Positions 1 to 7,779 of a stretch of DNA of 64,000 nt are shown one piece after another. Each line of letters starts with the position of its first letter. Position 1 is the first letter of the stretch. The DNA comes from M0103 sp040386155 (GTDB taxonomy: Bacteria > Bacteroidota > Bacteroidia > Flavobacteriales_D > Crocinitomicaceae), in assembly GCA_040386155.1 (NCBI GenBank), contig JAZKFZ010000001.1:1-64000 (forward strand). Direction: 5' to 3'. The notes beneath the pieces are model-generated. The model was not told the DNA's origin, made no database searches, and saw only the letters and a list, made by a program, of their open reading frames with translations. The position numbers and the translations under genes are program-made.

Positions 1-68
1 TTTTTTTATATAAAATTTTTGAGTGTGACGGTTCGTCCCGATAGCTATCGGGACCAGTCCGGGGTACT

Positions 69-101
69 AAACCTCTTCAATAATGTTGGAGAGGTTTTTT
101 T
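69..101 (+). terminator. Terminator hairpin in repeat unit 1
   Basis: AAACCTCT pairs with AGAGGTTT across a 13-nt loop and runs into a T tract. The same structure recurs 94 and 188 bp further right. It would end transcripts coming from the left, where I suspect an intact tRNA gene lies outside the window. Confidence 0.6.
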
Positions 102-162
102 ATATAAAATTTTTGAGTGTGACGGTTCGTCCCGATAGCTATCGGGACCAGTCCGGGGTACT

Positions 163-195
163 AAACCTCTTCAATAATGTTGGAGAGGTTTTTTT
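163..195 (+). terminator. Terminator hairpin in repeat unit 2
   Basis: Same 8-bp AAACCTCT/AGAGGTTT stem and T tract as in unit 1, displaced by exactly 94 bp. Confidence 0.55.
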
Positions 196-256
196 ATATA
201 AAATTTTTGAGTGTGACGGTTCGTCCCGATAGCTATCGGGACCGGCCCGGGGTACT

Positions 257-289
257 AAACCTCTTCAATAATGTTGGAGAGGTTTTTTT
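257..289 (+). terminator. Terminator hairpin in repeat unit 3
   Basis: Third copy of the AAACCTCT/AGAGGTTT stem-loop with T tract. Three consecutive terminators with no gene between them point to duplication rather than three functional transcription units. Confidence 0.55.
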
Positions 290-426
290 ATGTAAAATTT
301 TTGAGTGTGGCGGTTCGTCCCGATGGTTCTCCGAACCCTCTACGCTTTTTTTTTGTGGATGTGAAAATCAAAAACGGACTAACCATTTTTACACTATAAT
401 ATCGCTTCAAACTTAAAATAAGCAAA

Positions 427-450
427 AACGCCTCAATACATTGAGGCGTT
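427..450. terminator. Terminator hairpin after the small secreted protein
   Basis: A perfect 10-bp stem (AACGCCTCAA / TTGAGGCGTT) with a TACA loop, 3 bp beyond the stop of the small minus-strand gene. Read on the minus strand it ends in AACGCCT followed by TTTTGCTT, so it fits termination of that gene; it is symmetrical enough to act in both directions. Confidence 0.7.
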
Positions 451-453
451 TAA

Positions 454-627
454 TTATCCGTTATATGCTTCGCATTTTTTGTGCGTCACTTTTTTAGCAT
501 TTTTCTTTTTCTTCTTCTTTTTATCATACTTCACAATAGTAGTTGATTCTGAAGAGTCAATAAATGGAGAGCTGAATGATGTAAAACTCATTCCGACCAG
601 TGTTGCGGCAAAAAATAGATTTTTCAT
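454..627 (-). CDS. Small secreted lysine-rich protein (57 aa)
   Basis: A 57-codon minus-strand frame starts ATG at 627 and stops TAA at 454. It begins MKNLFFAATLVGMSFTSFSS, a plausible signal peptide, and continues into a short acidic/Ser/Thr stretch. The C-terminal half is very basic: seven consecutive Lys, then N-A-K-K-V-T-H-K-K-C-E-A-Y. One Cys lies near the end. A strong hairpin terminator follows the stop at once, which supports a real gene. I do not recognise the family. Similar tiny exported Lys-rich proteins occur in Bacteroidota with no assigned role. Function is unknown; binding to an anionic surface or nucleic acid is only a guess from the charge. Confidence 0.7.
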   Translation of the reverse strand: MKNLFFAATLVGMSFTSFSSPFIDSSESTTIVKYDKKKKKKKNAKKVTHKKCEAYNG

Positions 628-915
628 AAGGAGAGATTATTAATTTGAACTAAACTACTGAATTTAAAACTTATAAACAAAGAATTTATTTGATTCTTGT
701 TAAAATATTTTATTTTGAATCCAACAAAGAAAGCAACTTTATTTGATTTTTCAGCTTGATCTTTTACCTATCGGTACTATCCAGGCACATTACACCGTAA
801 GTACATTTTCTATTTTAACAAAAGAAAAATTGTATAAGTAATTCTCCATTGTAGATTAATTTGTTAACTATTCGCGGATATTTTTTGCATCAATATTTGT
901 ATCTTTGAGTCAATC
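628..915. other. Divergent intergenic region
   Basis: This 288-bp AT-rich spacer separates the minus-strand small gene from the plus-strand antiporter. Apart from the antiporter promoter box at 900-907 I see no gene, repeat or hairpin in it. Confidence 0.6.
900..907 (+). promoter_or_regulatory. -7 promoter box of the antiporter gene
   Basis: TATCTTTG matches the Bacteroidota -7 consensus TAnnTTTG and ends 8 nt before the ATG at 916. I see no clear -33 TTG at 19 nt. The short distance implies a very short 5' leader. Confidence 0.5.
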
Positions 916-3144
916 ATGCAACATTTACCCCCCCTCATTTCAGATCTTGCCCTCATTTTAGTTGTTGCCGCCTTTACTTCTTTTTTATTTAAATGGTTAA
1001 AGCAACCCCTTGTTTTAGGATATATTATTGCGGGATTTTTGGTAGGACCAAATTTTAATTTTTTCCCCACTATCGTTGAAGTTGAAGGGGTAAAAACATG
1101 GGCTGAAATTGGTGTTATCTTTCTTTTGTTTGGATTGGGTTTAGAATTTAGCTTCAAGAAAATGTTGAAGGTAGGAGGTTTAGCGCTTATCCCTGCTGTT
1201 TTTGGTTTTGGCTTTACCATGCTAAGCGGATACATTCTTGCCTATTTTTTAGGTTGGAACAGTATTGATAGTTTATTTATGGGAGGAGTGTTGGCCATTT
1301 CTTCCACTACAATCATCATTAAGGCTTATGATGAATTGGGGGTGAAAAATCAAAAATTTGCTGGACTTGTTACCGGAATTTTGGTCATCGAAGACATTTT
1401 TGCTGTTGTTTTGATGGTAATTTTATCTACGGTAGCTGTCAGTCAAACATTTGAAGGTATTGATATGGTAGTTTCAATTTTGAAATTGATTTTTTTTCTT
1501 GTTTTATGGTTTGTTGCCGGTATCTACTTTTTACCCAGTTTATTGAAGTCACTAAAGAACTACATGACGGAGGAATCACTTCTAATTTTGGCGTTGGCAC
1601 TTTGTTTCTTGATGGTTGTTTTAGCGTCTAAAGCTGGATTTTCTCCTGCGCTTGGAGCATTTATCATGGGTTCGATATTGGCGGAAACCTCGAAGGCAGA
1701 GAAGATCGAACACACCATAAAACCACTTCAAAATTTATTTGGCGCCATCTTTTTTGTGTCCGTTGGGATGTTGATTAATCCTCAAATGATGCTAGATTAT
1801 GCAGTCCCAATTATTTTGGCAACCTTGATTCTATTGCTTGGCAAACCAATGTTCGTTATCGCTGGAGCAATTATTTCGGGCGAACCTATTAAAGTAGCGG
1901 TTAGAACAGGAATGAGTTTATCGCAAATTGGCGAGTTTTCTTTCATTATTGCTACCATGGGCCTTGCCTTAAATGTTACTAGCGATTTCCTTTATCCAAT
2001 TGCAGTTGCCGTTTCAGTAGTGACAACGTTTACAACGCCTTACATGATTAAATTGTCAGGGCCTTTTTACCTCTTCGTGGAGCGCACAATTCCACCATCT
2101 TGGAAGAAAAAATTAGACAACTATAGTTTGGGAGCAAAGCAAGTTTCTGAAGAAAGTGATTGGAAAAAATTTCTTGGATTTTACTTGGCAAACACCTTAA
2201 TTTTTTCCGTGGTGGTGATATCAATTATCATTATTAGCACGCGATTTGTGCATGGATTCGTTGAGCATAATGCATGGGAGCATTTCATTGTAACAATGTC
2301 GACCATGTTAGTGTTACTTCCATTTCTTTGGGCACTTGCATTTCGGACAAAAATGAAAGAGCAATTGCAAAACATTTGGAAAAAGAAAAGGGAGAGAGGT
2401 CCGCTTATGGCCTTACTTATAGGTAGAATTGTATTAGCACTTTTTTTCATTGGCTTTCTATTCAATCAAATGTATTCGCCACTTGTTGCATTTTTCGGGG
2501 TACTAGTGACAGGTTTCATTGTCTATCTCAATTTTTATAAAATCCGCGGCATTTACTACCGTCGAATTGAAACTCAATTCCTGAGCAATTTAAATCAACG
2601 AGAACAAGTAGAAGGTCCGGAACATCATATTACACCTTGGGATTCGCATCTTGCGACCTTTGAAATTAAGGCTGGACTTTCATTTATTGGAAAATCATTA
2701 AATGATATACAGTTTCGTGAAAATTTTGGAATTAATTTAGCGAAAATAAAGCGCGGAGATATCAGCATAAATATTCCTTCGCGCTTTGAGCAGGTCTACC
2801 CGAATGATGTTTTGTCGGTAATTGGTACGGATGCTCAGTTAGATAAATTTAAGGAGTATTTGCTGGAGGAAGAAATGAAAGTGGTGAAATCTGAAGTCGA
2901 CACAGAAATTACCTTACATCAGTTGTTGTTAGAAAATGAACCGTGCTCCTTGGTGGGCAAATCGATTCGCAATTCTTCGATAAGAGAATTAACTCATGGT
3001 TTAATAGTTGGGGTGGAAAGAGACAATGTTCGAATTCTAAATCCTGAATCAGATTTTGTATTTCAGCAACATGATATTATTTGGCTTGTTGGAGATGAGA
3101 AGCGGATTAGGGTGTATTTCAATCAGATTTTGAGTGAAAAATAA
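916..3144 (+). CDS. Monovalent cation:proton antiporter-2 (CPA2) with two TrkA-C domains
   Basis: This 742-aa inner-membrane protein belongs to the KefB/RosB-like CPA2 family, which exchanges K+ or Na+ for H+ and helps set cytoplasmic pH and ion content. Residues about 10-390 form the Na+/H+ exchanger core, with many hydrophobic helices and conserved stretches such as GVLAISSTTIIIKAYDELG and SQIGEFSFIIATMGLA. Four more hydrophobic segments follow at about 415-560. Two cytosolic TrkA-C (RCK-C) domains lie at about 570-650 and 665-738. No TrkA-N (Rossmann NAD-binding) domain is present, unlike classical KefB/KefC, so gating probably relies on a ligand of the TrkA-C modules (inference). It stands alone, with its own promoter box just upstream. 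Confidence 0.9.
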   Translation: MQHLPPLISDLALILVVAAFTSFLFKWLKQPLVLGYIIAGFLVGPNFNFFPTIVEVEGVKTWAEIGVIFLLFGLGLEFSFKKMLKVGGLALIPAVFGFGFTMLSGYILAYFLGWNSIDSLFMGGVLAISSTTIIIKAYDELGVKNQKFAGLVTGILVIEDIFAVVLMVILSTVAVSQTFEGIDMVVSILKLIFFLVLWFVAGIYFLPSLLKSLKNYMTEESLLILALALCFLMVVLASKAGFSPALGAFIMGSILAETSKAEKIEHTIKPLQNLFGAIFFVSVGMLINPQMMLDYAVPIILATLILLLGKPMFVIAGAIISGEPIKVAVRTGMSLSQIGEFSFIIATMGLALNVTSDFLYPIAVAVSVVTTFTTPYMIKLSGPFYLFVERTIPPSWKKKLDNYSLGAKQVSEESDWKKFLGFYLANTLIFSVVVISIIIISTRFVHGFVEHNAWEHFIVTMSTMLVLLPFLWALAFRTKMKEQLQNIWKKKRERGPLMALLIGRIVLALFFIGFLFNQMYSPLVAFFGVLVTGFIVYLNFYKIRGIYYRRIETQFLSNLNQREQVEGPEHHITPWDSHLATFEIKAGLSFIGKSLNDIQFRENFGINLAKIKRGDISINIPSRFEQVYPNDVLSVIGTDAQLDKFKEYLLEEEMKVVKSEVDTEITLHQLLLENEPCSLVGKSIRNSSIRELTHGLIVGVERDNVRILNPESDFVFQQHDIIWLVGDEKRIRVYFNQILSEK

Positions 3145-3190
3145 GTGATAGTTTTAAGGTGATTTCCTTTGTTTTTATTGAGGTTGAGGC

Positions 3191-3206
3191 GACGTAATAT
3201 TACGTC
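3191..3206. repeat. 16-bp perfect palindrome
   Basis: GACGTAATATTACGTC is a perfect palindrome between the antiporter stop and the metK terminator. GTGACGC follows 2 bp later and GGC precedes it, so a slightly longer imperfect dyad GCGACGT...GTGACGC exists. It could be an operator or a small interspersed repeat; there is no T tract. Confidence 0.5.
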
Positions 3207-3290
3207 AAGTGACGCAATTTTGCTAAATTACTTCAGATGCCGAAAAAACTTAAATTGTTTAAGGACTTTTGTCCCTTTACAAAACAAAAA

Positions 3291-3315
3291 AACCCAACTG
3301 TTGCCAGCTGGGTTT
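3291..3315 (-). terminator. metK transcription terminator
   Basis: On the minus strand AAACCCAGCT and AGTTGGGTTT form a stem with one mismatch around a 5-6 nt loop, followed by TTTTTTGTTTTG. It lies 22 bp beyond the metK stop. Confidence 0.75.
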
Positions 3316-3336
3316 GGAATATTAATTTGAATGTGA

Positions 3337-4617
3337 TTACACACCAAATGCTGCTTTCACTTTGTCTACGAAGTCTAATTTCTCCCAAGTGAACAATTCA
3401 ACTTCCATCGTTTTCACAGTTCCGTCTGGTGACTTGAATGATTTTGTAACAACTTCATTCTTGCGACCCATGTGACCAAAAGCGGCAGTTTCAGAATACA
3501 TTGGGTTACGTAATTTCAATCGTTGCTCGATGGCATAAGGGCGCAAATCAAACAATTGTTCAACTTTACGAGCAATTTCACCATCAGTCATGTCCACTTT
3601 CGCAGTTCCATACGTGTTAACGAATAAACCGCAAGGTTTCGCTACACCAATAGCGTAAGAAACTTGCACCAAAACCTCATCACACAAACCAGCTGCTACC
3701 AAATTCTTAGCAATATGGCGTGTTGCATAAGCTGCAGAACGGTCTACTTTTGATGGATCTTTTCCAGAGAACGCACCACCACCGTGAGCCCCTTTTCCTC
3801 CGTAGGTATCAACAATAATTTTACGACCTGTTAACCCAGTATCTCCATGTGGTCCTCCAATTACGAATTTCCCAGTTGGATTTATATGATAAGTAATTTG
3901 ATCATTAAATAATGCCTGTAACTCAGGTTTCAATTTCGCTTTCACGCGCGGAATAACGATGTTGATAATGTCTGCTTTAATTTTCGCTAACATTGTCGTT
4001 TCTTCAGCAAAATCATCATGCTGCGTTGAAACAACTATGGTATCAATTCGTTCTGGAACGTTGTCATCTGAATACTCAATGGTAACTTGAGACTTTGCAT
4101 CTGGACGCAAGTAAGCAATCAGTCCTGGCTCATTATTGCGAATGTAAGACAGTTCTTGCAAAATTTTGTGCGCCAAATCCAATGCCAATGGCATATAGTT
4201 TTCTGTTTCTTTCGTGGCGTAGCCAAACATCATTCCTTGATCTCCAGCTCCTTGCGCATTAGCTTTTGCTTCAAAATCATTATTTGCTACAGCGCGATCA
4301 ACTCCTTGGTTAATGTCTTCTGATTGGTCATGCAATGCTGATATAATACCACATGAATTCGCATCAAACATGTATTCAGACTTCGTGTAGCCTATTTTTT
4401 TAATTGTTTCACGTGCAATTGATTGAACATCTAAGTAAGTAGTTGTTTTAATCTCTCCTGCCAACACAACTAATCCTGTTGTTACTAATGTTTCACAAGC
4501 AACTTTCGACTGTGGGTCAAAAGCCATGAAGTTATCAATCAATGCATCTGAAATTTGGTCTGATACTTTATCAGGGTGCCCTTCAGATACTGATTCCGAT
4601 GTAAATAAATATGACAT
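3337..4617 (-). CDS. metK: S-adenosylmethionine synthetase
   Basis: This 426-aa cytosolic enzyme makes S-adenosylmethionine from methionine and ATP, supplying methyl groups (for example to RsmA encoded at 56962). The start has the family signature TSESVSEGHPDKVSDQISDA at residues 6-25. GAGDQG at 123-128 is the ATP-binding hexapeptide, and GGGAFSGKDPSKVDRS near residue 280-295 is the P-loop-like motif. HGDTGLTGRKIIVDTYGG is the central conserved block. It is about 40 residues longer than E. coli MetK, with a C-terminal extension (TKSFKSPDGTVKTMEVELFTW) usual for Bacteroidota. It is a single-gene unit with a terminator. The 74-bp upstream gap is too short for a SAM riboswitch. Confidence 0.97.
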   Translation of the reverse strand: MSYLFTSESVSEGHPDKVSDQISDALIDNFMAFDPQSKVACETLVTTGLVVLAGEIKTTTYLDVQSIARETIKKIGYTKSEYMFDANSCGIISALHDQSEDINQGVDRAVANNDFEAKANAQGAGDQGMMFGYATKETENYMPLALDLAHKILQELSYIRNNEPGLIAYLRPDAKSQVTIEYSDDNVPERIDTIVVSTQHDDFAEETTMLAKIKADIINIVIPRVKAKLKPELQALFNDQITYHINPTGKFVIGGPHGDTGLTGRKIIVDTYGGKGAHGGGAFSGKDPSKVDRSAAYATRHIAKNLVAAGLCDEVLVQVSYAIGVAKPCGLFVNTYGTAKVDMTDGEIARKVEQLFDLRPYAIEQRLKLRNPMYSETAAFGHMGRKNEVVTKSFKSPDGTVKTMEVELFTWEKLDFVDKVKAAFGV

Positions 4618-4636
4618 TCTATCTTAAATTAGACCG

Positions 4637-4644
4637 CAAAATTA
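4637..4644 (-). promoter_or_regulatory. -7 promoter box of metK
   Basis: On the minus strand TAATTTTG matches TAnnTTTG, 19 nt before the metK ATG. No good TTG element is seen at the expected distance. Confidence 0.4.
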
Positions 4645-4691
4645 ATAAAAAGCAATGGTTTGCGAAAATAAACAAGCCATTTTCAGTAAAA

Positions 4692-5072
4692 TTAATGCTC
4701 GTGCGACTCCTTTTCAAGTTCTGGTCGACAGCAAGCAGGTAATTTTTCACGCGCTGCTTCATTGATCGGAAGTCCTTCAACCTCATACCCTGTGTCTGCA
4801 ACGAGTTGTTTAATTTTTGCTGCATCCAATATTCTATTGTTGAATTTGATGGTCACAATACGTGTTTGTTTACTCAATTCAGCATATTTAATTCCCTTTG
4901 TATAATTGAGTTTTTCCTCGATAATGGGCTTGTATTCTGCGCAACCGTCAGAGCATGATACAAGTGTTTGAATGTCGATTGTTGTCCATTTGCTTGGTTT
5001 TTTCTGTGCAAATAGGCTTGTGCCAACTACTAGAAAGAGCATAAATAATGCATTTTTGATTGTATTTTTCAT
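4692..5072 (-). CDS. Secreted heavy-metal-associated (HMA) domain protein
   Basis: This 126-aa protein has a signal peptide (MKNTIKNALFMLFLVVGTSLFAQ) and one ferredoxin-like HMA domain at about 30-105. Where most HMA domains have a CxxC metal site, this one reads VSCSDGC, a CxxxC spacing. The C-terminus adds PACCRP and ends SHEH, giving further possible thiol and imidazole ligands. Its ATG follows the stop of the TonB-dependent receptor by one base, so the two are translationally coupled. With the HYC_CC_PP gene this forms an operon probably handling copper or another soft metal at the outer membrane/periplasm. Metal identity is inferred from ligands only. Confidence 0.8.
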   Translation of the reverse strand: MKNTIKNALFMLFLVVGTSLFAQKKPSKWTTIDIQTLVSCSDGCAEYKPIIEEKLNYTKGIKYAELSKQTRIVTIKFNNRILDAAKIKQLVADTGYEVEGLPINEAAREKLPACCRPELEKESHEH

Positions 5073-5073
5073 G

Positions 5074-7245
5074 TTATTTATTTTTTTTAATTGTGTACCT
5101 AAATCCAGCGTAAATATTGATTCCCATGATTGGACCCCAAATTAAAGTTGCATCAAATGTTGCACCAAATGGGTTATGATGATCTACAATTGGATGATCT
5201 TGCTTATAATTAGCAAGGTTCTCTCCGCCCACGTAAAAGTCAAATCGTTTATAAATATACGTTATTTGGGCACCAACCATTGGATAAACTTTACTAGCAA
5301 CTAGCTCTGTAGCATAGTCAGGAATTCGTGATTTACCAAAAACAGATACCGTAGCATTGAATTCCCAACGTTTGTTACGTGTAATGTAATTGCTCGTGAA
5401 AAACCCTCGATGTCTTGGAATGAAAGCTTGTTGCTGCATTACCCCATCGTATTCTGCTTTTACATCGAGTAATTTGTAGGCAAAACGAAGTTCCCAATTC
5501 CGGATCGGACTAAATTTAAACTCCGTTTGAATCGCATTGGAATACGATTTCCCTTTCTGATTATTAAAAGTGATGTTTCCTTGTTCGCGATCAACAATTA
5601 GTTGATTTTCAAAGCGAGTATGATAAACATCTACAGAAAATTGTGCTTCACTTTTGAATAATTTGAAGTTCTGTACCAATGATCCTCCAAAATTCCATGA
5701 AATTTCAGGCTTCAATTCTGATAAACCAATCCAATTGTTTGATGATGCCAACAACGAGATATTGTCGATCATGTAGTTGGGTGTTCGCCACCCTTTTCCT
5801 GCGGTTAAACGAAGTGTTGTAAATTCGGAAAGTAAGAACTTACTATGGATACGAGGTGAAAATTGAAGTCCGAAGAGATTGTGATAATCGAGTCGTGCAC
5901 CCAAAACGCTTGTCACGCGAATACCATTGTATGTATATTCTGTAAACACACCAGGAACTATTTCTAGGCGATTATCCGTCAAAGAATCTAAACGTTGTTG
6001 GTAGTCAGCAAACACACCGCTAATTCCAGCTTTAATTTGATGAATTGTACTTCCAAAATAACCATCGTAAATGGCATTGATGTAGCCTCTTTTCTCAGTT
6101 CCATTGAAGATGCTATTTCCAAAGCGTGCTCCAAATTCTTGATACTTCGCATTGTAAACGACACCGATGGAAGTTGCAGGTTTCTTTAGGAAAAATCCTG
6201 TTTTTGCGTACGCATCCAAATGCCGCGATTTGATGTCAACCGCATAGCGATTGGCAACAGAAGCTATCTGTCCACCCAACTTATCATCCCAATAGCCATT
6301 GATTCCAAATTGAGCTTCCATTTTTTCGCCATTGTAATGCCAACGATTCATCAATGCAAACAAGTTTCCTTTTGGAAGATCCCGAAAAGAATCATGATTG
6401 TGATCGATATCGGCAAATGATCCGGCATAATGTGCCATGATCGATGTCGCCCATTTTTTATTGATGACGTGTGAAAAATTGGAATTTAATTCAGCTCGCC
6501 CAAAGATGCTACCATAACCATTGAGGTAGAATTTTGGCATTTCGTTGGGCTTTTTTAGCTCCAAATTCACCAATCCAGCCATTGATTCATAGCCATTCAC
6601 TACGTTCCCAGTTCCTTTTGTAATTTGAATGGATTCAATCCACGTACCAGGAATGGCTGTCAATCCAAAGGAACTTTCCAAGCCTCTTAAATACGGAATG
6701 TTCTCCATCTGAATTTGAGTATACACGCCATCCAAGCCCATCATCTGAATTTTTTTTGCTCCAGAAACGGCATCAGTTATATTGACGTCCACCGAAGCAT
6801 TGGTTTCAAAAGATTCTGAGAGGTTGCAACATGCTGCTTTTCTCAATTCGTTGCTATTGAGTTCTTCTACATGCAATGTATTCATGCGCGAGATAGAATT
6901 TCCACTTCGATGATGTTCAACTACGACTTCGGGTAAAGTGTTGTCGGAAAGCAATTCAATTTTCATGGAGATGAAGCGATCTTTTTTTGTTACTTCAATA
7001 GAATCTGATATAAATCCAGGCGCTGAAATAATCATGATGTCTGGTAATTGATTCGGTAGAATCAATTCAAACATTCCTTTTTCGTCGGTGATGACTCCCG
7101 TTTTAGCATTTAACAGCTGAATTTTTGCTAAATAAATAGGAGCCAATTTGTCGTCTTCTCTCCCAACAACCATCCCGTTTAATTGAGCAAAGGAATGGCT
7201 AACGACTATACTAGTTAATAAAATTAATAAGGCATATTTTTTCAT
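5074..7245 (-). CDS. TonB-dependent receptor, probable metal uptake
   Basis: This 723-aa outer-membrane receptor starts with a signal peptide (to about residue 20, SHSFAQ). A CarboxypepD-regulatory-like domain follows at about 22-100, then a TonB plug at about 120-230 and a beta-barrel to the C-terminus. The plug begins ELRKAACCNLSESF, with a vicinal Cys pair seen in Bacteroidota receptors linked to HMA proteins. Energy would come from the ExbB/ExbD/TonB complex encoded at 24113-27166 or from the second TonB. It lies between the HYC_CC_PP gene (45 bp upstream) and the HMA gene (1 bp downstream). Substrate is not proven; copper or a similar metal is the context-based guess. Confidence 0.88.
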   Translation of the reverse strand: MKKYALLILLTSIVVSHSFAQLNGMVVGREDDKLAPIYLAKIQLLNAKTGVITDEKGMFELILPNQLPDIMIISAPGFISDSIEVTKKDRFISMKIELLSDNTLPEVVVEHHRSGNSISRMNTLHVEELNSNELRKAACCNLSESFETNASVDVNITDAVSGAKKIQMMGLDGVYTQIQMENIPYLRGLESSFGLTAIPGTWIESIQITKGTGNVVNGYESMAGLVNLELKKPNEMPKFYLNGYGSIFGRAELNSNFSHVINKKWATSIMAHYAGSFADIDHNHDSFRDLPKGNLFALMNRWHYNGEKMEAQFGINGYWDDKLGGQIASVANRYAVDIKSRHLDAYAKTGFFLKKPATSIGVVYNAKYQEFGARFGNSIFNGTEKRGYINAIYDGYFGSTIHQIKAGISGVFADYQQRLDSLTDNRLEIVPGVFTEYTYNGIRVTSVLGARLDYHNLFGLQFSPRIHSKFLLSEFTTLRLTAGKGWRTPNYMIDNISLLASSNNWIGLSELKPEISWNFGGSLVQNFKLFKSEAQFSVDVYHTRFENQLIVDREQGNITFNNQKGKSYSNAIQTEFKFSPIRNWELRFAYKLLDVKAEYDGVMQQQAFIPRHRGFFTSNYITRNKRWEFNATVSVFGKSRIPDYATELVASKVYPMVGAQITYIYKRFDFYVGGENLANYKQDHPIVDHHNPFGATFDATLIWGPIMGINIYAGFRYTIKKNK

Positions 7246-7290
7246 AAAATTTGATTTTTGTGATTGAATAATTAACTCAATACACTACAA

Positions 7291-7710
7291 TCAAATTCTA
7301 AAATTTTGTTGTTGAATGATGATTTCCCTTCCACTTGGTGGGTCAGGATCTTCGAACGAAACAGAGATTTCTTTCGGATGATCGAATAATAAAGTCGCTG
7401 TTTTAACTGAAACTACTGAAAAAGTGGGAACTATAAATGTAAACGCAGTGATTTTCTGCGTTTGGAAGTAATCAAATTTTAATTGGTAGATGGTTGTTTC
7501 ATCAGAACAACAGTCATCTTTGCTTTCTTCTTTTTCTTCACAACAAGGGTCAATTTCAATTTCATCAGCACAATGATCGTTTTCAAAAATGATAGAAGTG
7601 CTTGAATGACCTGTGGTATAGCAGAAATGATTGAACACAGGAAGACCAGTAGTACCCATCAGCACAAAGCTGATTAGCAACAATATAAGCCCTGATTTTA
7701 TCAATTTCAT
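7291..7710 (-). CDS. HYC_CC_PP family protein
   Basis: This 139-aa small exported or membrane-anchored protein has an N-terminal hydrophobic segment (MKLIKSGLILLLISFVLMG). Its motifs are those of the Bacteroidota HYC_CC_PP family: HFCYTTG at about 27-33, two Cys pairs (PCCEE and DCCSD) at about 55-70, and a C-terminal DPDPPSG. It heads the operon with the TonB-dependent receptor and HMA protein, the usual family context, which suggests a metal-related envelope role; biochemical function is unknown. A TACCTTTG promoter box ends 4 nt before the ATG, so the mRNA is predicted to be leaderless. Confidence 0.8.
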   Translation of the reverse strand: MKLIKSGLILLLISFVLMGTTGLPVFNHFCYTTGHSSTSIIFENDHCADEIEIDPCCEEKEESKDDCCSDETTIYQLKFDYFQTQKITAFTFIVPTFSVVSVKTATLLFDHPKEISVSFEDPDPPSGREIIIQQQNFRI

Positions 7711-7714
7711 ACAA

Positions 7715-7722
7715 CAAAGGTA
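7715..7722 (-). promoter_or_regulatory. -7 box of the HYC_CC_PP/receptor/HMA operon
   Basis: On the minus strand TACCTTTG (TAnnTTTG) is followed by TTGT and then the ATG at 7710. The 4-nt spacing puts the expected transcription start at or next to the ATG. It lies back to back with the box of the Fe-S gene. Confidence 0.55.
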
Positions 7723-7754
7723 CGACCTTTTCTAAAGTGAAGCCTTTTTTAGTG

Positions 7755-7762
7755 TAATTTTG
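7755..7762 (+). promoter_or_regulatory. -7 box of the NifU-like gene
   Basis: TAATTTTG fits TAnnTTTG and lies 17 nt before the ATG at 7780. It forms a divergent promoter pair with the minus-strand box at 7715-7722. Confidence 0.5.
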
Positions 7763-7779
7763 CAAAAAAAATAACTTTT

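Larger units (their letters stand above)
1..324. repeat. 94-bp tandem repeat array, about 3.4 copies
   Basis: Units begin at 1, 95, 189 and 283, an exact 94-bp period; the fourth diverges after about 324. Each unit has an AT-rich lead, a GAGTGTGACGGTTCG segment, a 20-bp palindrome, a CCGGGGTACT segment and a terminator-like hairpin. Copy 3 differs by a few bases after the palindrome; copy 4 has TGTA for TATA and GGC for GAC. The GACGGTTCG and CCGGGG pieces resemble the T-arm and 3' acceptor strand of a tRNA, with the palindrome sitting where the T-loop would be (inference). The array continues beyond the left edge, so total copy number is unknown. Confidence 0.9.

Noticed and set aside
1..324. 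CRISPR array
   Set aside because: The whole 94-bp unit is repeated with almost no variation. There are no unique spacers between short repeats and no cas genes in the window.
177..416. 79-aa plus-strand open frame inside the 94-bp array
   Set aside because: It runs through the repeat units, terminator hairpins and palindrome, and its protein simply repeats itself. It is a by-product of the repeats.
4618..4691. SAM riboswitch upstream of metK
   Set aside because: The gap is only 74 bp, AT-rich and without the expected pseudoknot or stems; a simple promoter box explains it.
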